A stretch of DNA of 64,000 nt from Gigantopelta aegis (Eukaryota > Mollusca > Gastropoda > Neomphalida > Peltospiridae): assembly GCF_016097555.1 (NCBI RefSeq), contig NC_054704.1, forward strand, positions 97,761,351 to 97,825,350, in the 5' to 3' direction. Made by a program: the position numbers and the translations under genes. Below, one piece after another: positions 1 through 12,000 of this stretch (position 1 is its first letter; every line of letters starts with the position of its first letter). The notes below the pieces were generated by a model. It was not told where the DNA came from and ran no database searches. It was given only the letters and a program-made list of their open reading frames with translations.

Positions 1-3000
1 CTCTGGAGGAAGGTTGCACTCAACAGAAAACTGGACGAGAAGAAACAACAACTGAAAACCAGCAGAGAAAAACTTGTAAAAGAAGTTCAACATTATCATG
101 TATGTACTGGAGTCAGGGGAAGGTCAGACCCAAAATGCAAATCTAAACACTGTTCTATTGGTCAGAAAATATTGTCACTCAGTATTACCTAACAATTTTG
201 ATTTGTGACCACAATAAAACAAATGTTCCAATTATGTTAATTATTGTTATTAGGAATAGGGCTACTTTATTTTATGTCAAATTAGAGAAGTCTATATAAA
301 GTCAACTGGGTCCCACTTGTAATAGTATGATAAATTATTTTATAAGCCAAACTGATACCCAAGTCAAACTGTACCTGAATTTTAATGGAATTCTTGCCAG
401 CATATGACTTGCCAGCATATAAATCCAATTTGACTGCAATCATTAATCTGGATTAAGTTTAAAAATGACCTGTACATTACCCTAGGTACAATGTAACAAA
501 TTTAAATGTTATTACAGACATCAGGGATGCGACACCCATTTAAAAGTTGAAATCATCTTGAAAAAGTTGAAAACTATTTTATACTTTAACAGGGCTAGCT
601 CTGGCACTCGTCAAATTCACCAACTGCGAATTTTGAAAGCAATTTGCAAATTTTATTTTCATTTGGCAAAATTATTTTATGTAATAACTGACATTTTTTA
701 GAAAATAACTGTTGATTTCTGCAATTTTTTAAGTTTATATGGACAATTTGGTGAAATGTTTAGCTCACCCAGAGCTAGCCCTGCTTCTGTTAAAAATATT
801 CAACATGTCGGATTCAGTCTATATAATTTAAAAAATGTGAAACAGTTTCATCAAAAATTCTGATTCATTTTTAAGAGTAACAAAATAACTTATATGCAGA
901 TCTAACTTATATCATGGAGAGTCATTTAAGATATTACCATGCTGAGCATTGATATGTTTTTTAAATTCACATGCTAAGGGGAGCTAAAATTACTCTCCTT
1001 GAACTAGTCTCGAGGATGTGAGTTATGGAAAACCAAATTTATCCCATTTCCATTTCAACTTATTCTCGTGATTATGTCCAATTAAGGTTCATGTACACTG
1101 TCCACACACCTCAGCTGTTTGAACTGTCTGATAGTCAGTTAGTTGTTCGTGGTTAGTGATACATATGTTGGTGTAGTGGTCTTACACCTAGCCATCGAGT
1201 CGTTAACTCTTCGTGGGAGCCAGTATTACCAGAGTGATATCTCCCCTTAAATAGTGATGCCTGCCCATTTAAAATTAACTGCATGTATTTTTTTCTATCT
1301 TCCCAGTTGGACCCTAATTTACAGAAAGAGATTGTCCATTTATCTGTTGAAGCGCTGCAGAACAGACTGCAGACAGGAAAGCTGAAAGCGATGGATGTCC
1401 TGAGAGCGTACCAAGCAGAGGTCAGTGATGTGAAATCTTTGGAAATCAACAGAAATTTATATACAATTAATGTTCAAGCTTTGAGCTGCTGTGGACACAT
1501 ACACACACACACCTCAGCTACTATCAGATCTGTCTGTTCAGGACAGTGGTTTAATGGTGTTAGTATTTGTTTAACGACACCACTAGAGCACATTGATCTA
1601 TTAATCATTGGCTATTGGATGTCAAACATACATGTATGGTAATTTGTATACAGTGATAGGTGAGGAAACCCGCTAAATTTTTCCATTAGTAGCAAGGGAT
1701 CTTTTATATGCACCATCCCACAGACAAGATAGCACATACCACAGCCTTTGATATACCAGTCGCGGTGCACTAGCTGTAATGAGAAATAGCCCAATGGACC
1801 CACTGGCAGTGATCGATCCTAGACCGACCGTTGTTCAGACATGCACTTTACCACTAGGCTACATTCTGAATCCCCCCCCCCCCCCCCCAACCGAAAAAAG
1901 CCCAAAGTGATGATATTACAGAAGATGGATCATCATAAGAATGAAACACGCTGATTAATGCATATTTTATACTGTATTATTAACATTAATTGCCCCTGTA
2001 TGTGCCGTTCCTCATTGTGGTACAGAGGTGGCAACATTCTCACGGGTTTCCAAAAGCCTCTGTGATACTGTATTATTAACATTAATTGTCCCTGTATGTG
2101 CCGTTCCTCATTGTGGTACGGAGGTGGGCAACATTCTCACGGGTTTCCAAAAGCCTCTGTGATACTGTATTATTAACATTAATTGTCCCTGTATGTGCCG
2201 TTCCTCATTGTGGTACGGGGGTGGCAACATTCTTACAGTTTTCCAAAAGCCTCTGTGATACTGTATTATTAACATTAATTGTCCCTGTATGTGCCGTTCC
2301 TCATTGTGGTACAGAGGTGGCAACATTCTTACAGGTTTCCAAAAGCCTCTGTGATACTGTATTATTAACATTAATTGTCCCTGTATGTGCCGTTCCTCAT
2401 TGTGGTACAGAGGTGGCAACATTCTCACGGGTTTCCAAAAGCCTCTGTGATACTGTATTATTAACATTAATTGTCCCTGTATGTGCCGTTCCTCATTGTG
2501 GTACGGAGGTGGGCAACATTCTCACAGGTTTCCAAAAGCCTCTGTGATAATATTTTCAAATGTTTTTCATTTTGTGCTCATAATTTGGTGGCTTACTGGT
2601 TTTTTGACCACATCATTCATTTTTGTCTTTTCAGATATTTATTTTTGGTTTGTTGTATTGATCTTTCACAGCAGTTTACTTTTTTTGGCTTGATAATTTG
2701 ATGAAATATTAGTTTGTTTACCAGTTCCATACAATATTTTTTATCGTCTGATAATAATGTTTATTTCTGTCTTTTTAGTATTTAATGTTGATATGGTTCA
2801 TTGATGAACATGTTGTTTAACCTTTCCCAGTTAACATTTTCATACAATATAATATATTATTTATATTAATAGTTTGTAATTTAAAAACTCTGTTCCATTT
2901 TGAGGGAACTTATGAGTGTATACATTGTAACTATTACACATCAGTAAGTTTCCCCGAAATTAAAACTGTTTCTTTTAGAAAGCTATTTTGAAAAACACCT

Positions 3001-6000
3001 TGACCTTGCAGGCCCTGCTTGTAGATGACAGACTGAATTGTATTTCTGAAACTCTGTTGGAGGCGACCGACCGTGCTTGTGACTGCGACTCAAACAAAGG
3101 TCAGAAGGGAATGCTGCATGGCGTCCCTGTCAGTGTGAAAGAAAACTATAATATTCAGGTCAGTTTGTTAGAACAATTCTCACAGTGTATGTTCCTTGAA
3201 AACTATAACATAGCCTTCAGGTCAGTTTGTTAAAACAATTCTCACAGTGTATGTTCCTTGAAAACTATAACATTCAGGTCAATTTGTTACAACAGTTCTC
3301 ACAGTGTATGTTCCTTGAAAACTATAACATTCAGGTCAGTTTGTTAGAACAGTTCTCACAGTGTATGTTTCTTGAAAACTAACATTCAGGTCAGTTTGTT
3401 AGAACAGTTCTCACAGTGTATGTTTCTTGAAAACTAACATTCAGGTCAGTTTGTTAGAACAGTTCTCACAGTGTATGTTTCTTGAAAACTAACATTCAGG
3501 TCAGTTTGTTAGAACAGTTCTCACAGTGTATGCTCCTTGAAAACTATAACATTCAGGTCAGTTTGTTAGAACAATTCTCACAGTGTATGTTCCTTGAAAA
3601 CTATAACATTCAGGCCAGTTTGTTAGAACAATTCTCACAGTGTATGTTCTCTGAAACTGTAACATTCAGGTCAATTTATTAGAATAAATGTCATTTGTCA
3701 GTGTTTGTTCCTTGAAAACCTGGAAAATATGGTACAGTATGTAATATATGTACCTGTATATTTTTGTAATCTCTTATTTAAAAACAAACAGCACATGCTA
3801 AGGGTAAACATGGGTTGTGTACACATATTATCATACAAATGGGGGGGGGGGGGGGGGATAGTCAGTTTAGGGGTCAACTGCTCCCCCTCCAGTGCAAAAA
3901 CGATGGAGATATTCGGGCAAAATGAGCCGGGTCTGAAACCATTTAACATTATATTTTCATCACTCTTCTCACAATATTCGCTGTAATCTATGTGAAAATA
4001 TGTCATGATTTTATTGCAACCATTTCTTAGAATGCTAAGATGAATAAACATCGTTATCCATATTCAGGCAAACATCAGCCTGCCCCACCTACAAAATGGA
4101 AGCCCGTATGCCTATGTGTACATAATAATAAAACACCTCATAGTGTACGGCAGGGGTGGGGAAAAGCCCTTTTTTCCCAGTCTGGGACCGATTCTCGATC
4201 TCTGAGACCGAAATCATTTTTGAAAAACGCGCGTTTGCCAGTCCCACTTTTGTCATTCTTGTCGGTCCGAAGCACCTGTCCATTTCTATTATTGGAACAA
4301 ATTCCTATCGGTCAAGTGGACCGGCCAGCCCAGATATCGGTATCTCGTGCATGATCTAAAATAATAAATAAATAGTGGTCAATATGGCTGGTATTTCAGA
4401 CATTTGTGATTTTAAAGTCTGCCTAAGTATATTGCCAGTCACTGAAGTCGGACCTACAGTAGTGTCAATCGACTGCCACTAGACTACCATCAAGGTATTA
4501 CACTCCAATTAAAACAAAGGACCCAGAATTTGCAACTGGTTACAATCAACACCTGTCAACACCTGTGTACGGAGCTCTGGGAGTCTGTCGGGTCGAGTGT
4601 CCTAGTCTGAAACAAAAGGCTTTTGTGCAATACAAACTGCTTAAAATAGCATGAAATATAATGAAATAATCTATAAATGTATTTATTGTTGACTGTTCAA
4701 TGTAGTGTATCCAATAATTATAAAGGAGTTTAAACTTAACAACAGGTTTCCACCTTTTTTTTAACAAGTGGGAGTAAGCAGAACAGCTACATGCACTGTT
4801 ATCTCAAGAACCAGTAGAGGTAAAATTTCATCCAATCAGTGATGAAGTTATTACTCTCTTTGTCTAAACATGTGCTAGCTTAGGCTGTCAAACGCTTCGA
4901 ACAGTGCCATCTTTTATTAATTTTCAGGACACTACTGAATACTCGTACTTTTTATACATATATGGGAATTAAAATTCATAACTTTTATTCCTTTTTTATA
5001 TTATTTATTCTATTATTTATTCTATTATGTAAAATATATACAATTTGTGGGGTTTGTCACAGATCATTATTATGTGATTAATTTTTTATTTCTTCATGTT
5101 TTCATGTTTATCGTTTTGCATTCATGATTCAAGATAAAACTATACAAATATCACTATGATTTAAAAAAAAAACCATTTGACAAATATCGTTTTTTAATTT
5201 ATTTTTATTTTTATTCGTTTCTTCTCTCTCCTGGTTCCTGGCTGTGAACCCAGTACCTACCAGCCTTATGTCCGATGGCTTAACCACGACACCACCGAGG
5301 CCGGTTTATATTCTATAAAGGAAACTTAAACATATAACAGATATTATGATCAAGTCACATGGTGGTAAAAGGTGATCTGTATATGTTATTACCACACTAG
5401 AATACATTTCATTTTCAGCCTCATTTATAATGTTAAGTTCTTCATCATTTATAGTGTGTGATCTGGATAATTCTGAAAAAAGGTTACCATGTGAAAATTT
5501 AACTATAAGCATGTTGTTACATTAATTATGGCAGCATGCAATTACTGAGGGCTTTGGGATGATTTTATAACATATGTTGTTAGTCTTAGAGAACATTAAT
5601 GTGCATGTATTTCTTCTATTTCACAGGGATATGACACAACTATAGGTATGGAATATTTCATAAACAAACCAGCTGATGAAACTGCCGTTCTGATTCAGGT
5701 ACTTTACACAGGTGTCTAGCCATAAACTGTATTAAAATCTGTATTAAATCAGAACCATTAAATTTTGGATACTGAACAAACCATATGCATGAAGATCCAA
5801 ATGTTATCTATGCCTTAAAATCTATGACCATTGAGAAGTATAGTTAAGGTAACTCTTAACACATGGAACAAAATGTGTGCTTTTTGTGAGGCCCAGGTTT
5901 ACCGAATGTTTAGAAAAAAAAAATTTGACATCAGTTATCATAAATCATGAGATATGATGTCAGTCACCAATACTTGACATATTTAGAAATTTAGACAGAT

Positions 6001-9000
6001 TTATCTAGCCCTATGCAAAATGTGGCTAATTCAGTCCAGTTGGCAGCTACTACAGTACTGGAATGGGCAGATTAAAACTGATGTTTTTCCATTGGCCATT
6101 TAGTATACGTTTAAACATTGTATTCTCATCCAGTTATCTTGTGAGCTGGAATGGTATCTCAAGGTTGAGAAATGGAAGGAAGGAATATTTTATTTAATGA
6201 CACACTCAACACATTTTAATTATGATTATATGGCATCAGACATACGGTTAAGAACCATACAGATGAAGAGAGGAAACCCACAGCCACCACACCATTGGCT
6301 AAGTACTCTTTCTGATGACAAGGGATCTTTTACATGCATCATCCCACAGACATTCATGATAGTACATACCACAACCTTTGTTGCACCAATTGTGGTGCAC
6401 TGGCTGGAATGAGAAATAACCCAATGGGACCACCAATCCTAGACTGACCACACATCAGGCGAGTGCTATACCATTGGGACACTTCATTTTGCTTGAGAAA
6501 TGGTCTGATGGGATAAGTTTTACTAACAACCTGCTATGTTCATTTCGAATGACCATTATCTCAAGCTATTTGGTTCAGTCCGAGACATGACTATGGAACT
6601 ATTTGAGAGGAGTGATTAATGGCTCCCCACACCTAGACTATGGGGAGCAGCTGTTGAAGATATTTCCATATTGAGCATTGAGAACTAATCCTTTAGCAAT
6701 ACGATACATGTACAATTGTTTTCTTAAATTCACATGGTATAGGTGTTACTCTTATTGAACTAGTCTCAGGGGAGTGATTGGGAGTAAAAGTGACAGCTCC
6801 CCATAGAGGGCAAGGTCTGTAGTGCCTACATGAAGATAACCATATATATAGTTTGACCATATATTGGAAATAAGCTGCAGACATGTAAGCATATAACTGG
6901 GACCATTTCAAAGTCTTTTGTTTTTCACCCACTTTGTCATTTTTGTTATTACATTTCAATTGAATGAAACAAAAATTTAAATATTTATCCTAGCTTAGAT
7001 GTCTAGTAAATATTTAAATTAAATCTCTCTGTCAGGTGTTAGAAAGACAAGGAGCTATACCTTTTGTGAGAACGAACGTGCCACAGACAATGTACAGGTA
7101 TGATGTTTTTGACACTTTTATTTTCCATTTAAGACATTCATTTCCATGCTTATATCGAGTTAAAATTCAAACGCTCTCTGTTGCAGAGACATCAGCTACA
7201 TGTATCTGGCCCATATTTGCGAGACAGAGATTATAGATTATTATAGATGTTTACCTATTTTCCTCATTTTTGATATTTATTAAATCATTAAATTAGAGAT
7301 ACTTAGCTAATTTCCCCAGTTATTCATGTAAATGATTGGTTCAGCAAAAACACAATATAATGAACAAGTGTTATGGTTTTTGTTACTAATTTCCCAAATT
7401 ATTCATATAAATGATTGATTTAGTACATATACAGCATAATTAACAAGTGTTTTGGTTTTTGTTAAATTATTGATTCAATAAATACACTATATAATTGAAA
7501 TGTGTTATGGTTTTAGCTATTCTTGCTCTAATCCAATATATGGCGTCACCAAGAATCCGCATGACGTCGCCAGATGCCCAGGGGGTTCGAGTGGGGGAGA
7601 GGCTGCTCTGATTGGCGGTGGAGGCTCATTGATGGGTATCGGAGGTGATATTGGCGGCAGTCTGCGAATTCCGGGTAACATGTGTGGAATTTATGCCCTA
7701 AAGCCAACATACGGCAGGTTGAGGTGAGTTTGTCATTCCAGACAGCAGCATTCAAACTTGCAGGGACTGTCCTGAGTTTCCTGCCATATGGTAACATGTA
7801 TATGACATACAGAACCTTTTTGATGACTAAAATTACATACTTAGCCTAGTATTACCAGTAAAGATATTTTCTGGTTTAGAATATCAGTGACTGTATAAAT
7901 AAGGTGTTTGTTGTTGTACTAAGTAGTTGAAATCAGATTTTACCTTCCAATAATCCCGTATGTATGAACAAATATATATTACGATGTAAAGTGAAAAATG
8001 ACTGCTACAAACGTAAGTGCATGATATACAAATACATTGGATATACAGACAGTGGTATTCTAAATAAAAAAATGTATTTAATATGTAATTTTAGTCACCA
8101 AAAAGACTGTTAGTTGGAAACATCTTACAATGACTGCAAACTCGAGTCCCTTTAGGAACTTGCTGACTATGGCAATTTTGAAATGGTTTTGCCATAGGAA
8201 TATTGCTCATTTATGGCAATTTTGTGCCTTTTTACAGAAATTTTAAACAAGTAACTATTGCAACAAATATAAAAATGAAAAACATTTTTCATTCAACGAA
8301 TGCTGAGGGGCACATACCCCATCCCCCTTTTGTCCCTGACGTCAAAAAAGAAACAGTAATTAAAGCCTGTTCAACATCTCTTACCATGTCCCGTGATCTC
8401 CCTTCACGGATCTCCCCTAGATCCATGTCCCGTGATCTCCCTTCACGGATCTCCCCTAGATCCATGTCCTAGCATTTATTAAATGTATTTCTTTCACCAC
8501 TTAGTGATCTGTATAACCAATACGATTTTACAGTTTTAACTGCAATATTGGTACTGCTGTATTAATATTATGGCAAGTTTAGATAAATTATTAAGTTTAT
8601 ACGTGAAATGTAGATAGACTGTTAAGGTATAATTATGTTTTGATTCTCATCATTTATCTTTTTTAAAACAGTAAAAAAGGAATGTTTTCAGTTGGAAGTG
8701 GACAAACATTAGGTAAGAAAGTTGACATTTACATTCATGCATTGTCTATTATATGTAAATTTTTTAAACGTTGTCTAGCCTGCTGTAATTTGGTTTAAGC
8801 AATATTAATTTCCAAAGAACAATATATAAAGGAATCACCTCGAATGTTTTTTAATATGGAAAATATCAACGAAGTCCATGTTAATCGGTGTTTGTTGAGG
8901 CTCTCCAAAACAAATATCAACCAAGTCCGTGTTAATCGGTGTTTGTTGAGGCTCTCCAAAACAAATATCAACCAAGTCCGTGTTAATCGGTGTTTGTTGA

Positions 9001-12000
9001 GGCTCTCCAAAACAAATATCAACCAAGTCGCTGTTAATCGGTGTTTGTTGAGGCTCTCCAAAACAAATATCAACCAAGTCCGTGTTAATCGGTGTTTGTT
9101 GAGGCTCTCCAAAACAAATATCAACCAAGTCCGTGTTAATCGGTGTTTGTTGAGGCTCTCCAAAACAAATATCAACCAAGTCCGTGTTAATCGGTGTTTG
9201 TTGAGGCTCTCCAAAACAAATATCAACCAAGTCCGTGTTAATCGGTGTTTGTTGAGGCTCTCCAAAACAAATATCAACCAAGTCCTTGTTAATCGGTGTT
9301 TGTTGAGGCTCTCCAAAACAAATATCAACCAAGTCTATGTTAATCGGTGTTTGTTGAGGCTTGTTGAGGCTCTCCAAAACAAATATCAACAAAGTCCATG
9401 TTAATCGGTGTTTGTCGAGGCTCTCCAAAACAAATATCAACCAAGTCCATGTTAATCGGTGTTTGTCGAGGCTCTCCAAAACAAATATCAACCAAGTCCG
9501 TGTTAATCGGTGTTTGTCGAGGCTCTCCAAAACAAATATCAACCAAGTCCGTGTTAATCGGTGTTTGTCGAGGCTCTCCAAAACAAATATCAACCAAGTC
9601 CGTGTTAATCGGTGTTTGTCGAGGCTCTCCAAAACAAATATCAACCAAGTCCGTGTTAATCGGTGTTTGTCGAGGCTCTCCAAAACAAATATCAACCAAG
9701 TCCGTGTTAATCGGTGTTTGTCGAGGCTCTCCAAAACAAATATCAACCAAGTCCGTGTTAATCGGTGTTTGTCGAGGCTCTCCAAAACAAATATCAACCA
9801 AGTCCGTGTTAATCGGTGTTTGTCGAGGCTCTCCAAAACAAATATCAACCAAGTCCGTGTTAATCGGTGTTTGTTGAGGCTCTCCAAAACAAATATCAAC
9901 CAAGTCTATGTTAATCGGTGTTTGTTGAGGCTGTCCAAAACAAATATTTTACATGTTAAAAACACAAGTAGTGAATTCTATTTATCCTATAACACTTCTA
10001 AAATAACATCAGTCTTGTTGGCTTGTAAACAAATGACTCATTGACAGCAACAAAATATTCACCTAGTTAATAAATAGAGACTTATTTTCTTGCCCACTAG
10101 ACTGAATTAGCCAGCTTTTGCATGGTGATAAATAAATCTGTCTAGCACCCCAGTGCTGGACGATTTTTACATACGCTTTATGCTATAACTCATGTTTTAC
10201 AATGATTGATGTCATAACTCATGGTTTTCAAAATTCTGTTTGCCAGTTCATGCAAATTAATATTTTCAACCCTATATTTATTGGTAAGTTGTTACATTTT
10301 TATATCGTTGCATAAAATGGACTATATTTTTCTGTGTATGATTAAGTGAGTTTGTAGGTGAAATGTTTACGAATCATTCTACAATAAACAAACCGTTGCT
10401 TACAAAGTTAATATTTTGTTACTGTAATTAAATGGGCAAGAAAAGGAATCAATCACCATTGTGTGGTATAGATAAGGCAATTACAACCCTCGGGACAAAA
10501 TGTTTTTTATAAGGGCCTCGGTAAACCACGGACCTCACAAAAAAACATTTTGTCCCGAGAGTTGGAATTGCAATATCTATACCTCACAACAGTGATAGAT
10601 TCTATTAATATGAGCTTGTTTGTAATACTGATTTTATGAAATGAGTGTCAATGTTTTTGTATGGCCGAAGCGAGAGCAAGGGTAATACCTGAATCCTGAC
10701 ACGAGTTTGTTACAATCAGTACAACTCACATGCGAGTGTAATAATTTCTTTATTATCCATAATACAATGTATTATTATTTTTTTAATGAATAACAAGGGC
10801 CGTCTCAAAATGTTTTAATCACAACCAGAAAGAGACAACAAAATGACGTCATATTTCACAGGCACAGTCTGAGCTTGGACTGGGGAAGCAATGTCATGTT
10901 ATGATGTTGTTTCCCAAATTTACGTCATTACACTTGTTATTACACAACAGATGTAAGCCTATATTAAGGCCTCTCCGTACATACATTTCACAAGTACAAA
11001 TGATGGTATACAGCCAAGATGACAAACACAGTGTGTGATTAATTAATATTTTTGGGGCGGGGCATAAAATACATGCCTGATGCGCATACAGTGCCCATTG
11101 TGCTATTTCTTGTTCCAGCCAGTGCACCACGGCTGGTATATCAAAGACTGTGGTATGTGCTATCCTGCTTGTGCGATGGTGTATATAAAAGATCCCTTGC
11201 TACTAATGAAAAAAATTAGCGGGTTTCTTCTCTTAGACTACATGTCAAAATTACCAAACGTTTAACATCCAATAGCTGATGATTAATATGTGCTCCAGTG
11301 GTGTCGTTAACCCATACTTTATATTTAACTTTGTATCTTGTAGTGCAAGGGACACCCGGTCCCATGGGCCGTGATGTTGACACCATAGTAATGCTGCAAC
11401 AGGCTCTGCTCTCCCAAGATATGTTTGACCTTGATCCAGCTGTTCCACCAATTCCATTTAGAACTGAGGCAAGTCGGATGTATTTTATTTATTACAGTTT
11501 TTAGTTGATCAATATTTGCAGCCTTAAAAGTGTTTTGGTTTTTGTTGATGCAAATTAAACACACAGAGACACAAACAGTGCAAAAAGATTGTTTATCAGA
11601 TCTGTATCGTATCAGTTAGACATTTTATTAGTTGACGAAAATGAGTTTACAAGCCTCTGAGAATTGAGAATAATTTATATCGAATATTAAGCAACGGTTA
11701 AGCAAAAAACAAATTCAGTAACTCATTAAAAATACTCACATTTTGCATAGCTCATTTTGAATTTCTCATTCCAGCCAATGCACCACGACTGGTACATGTA
11801 CACAAATGTATATCAAAGGCCGTGGTATGTGCTCTCCTATCTGTGGGATGGTACATATAAAAGATTTCTTGCTACTAATGGAAACATAAAGCAATTTTCC
11901 TTAGCAAATGTTTGACATCCAATAGCCGATTATTAATAAATCAGTGTGCTCTAGTGGTGTCGTTATACAAAACAAACTTACTTTACCTCATTTTGATGAT

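Noticed and set aside
2086-2547. 153-codon frame with repeated CAVPHCGT motif
   Set aside because: Translation of the 96 bp minisatellite within FAAH intron 2; no splice or start context.
2979-3011. Upstream acceptor for FAAH exon 3 (after tcttttag)
   Set aside because: In frame, but adds 11 residues not found in the family; the AG at 3010-3011 gives an exact length match. Both could be used.
8835-9903. Long open frames (up to 354 codons) on both strands
   Set aside because: They are by-products of the 51 bp repeat: the unit length is a multiple of three and lacks stops in four frames. They show no codon bias or domain and lie inside a FAAH intron.
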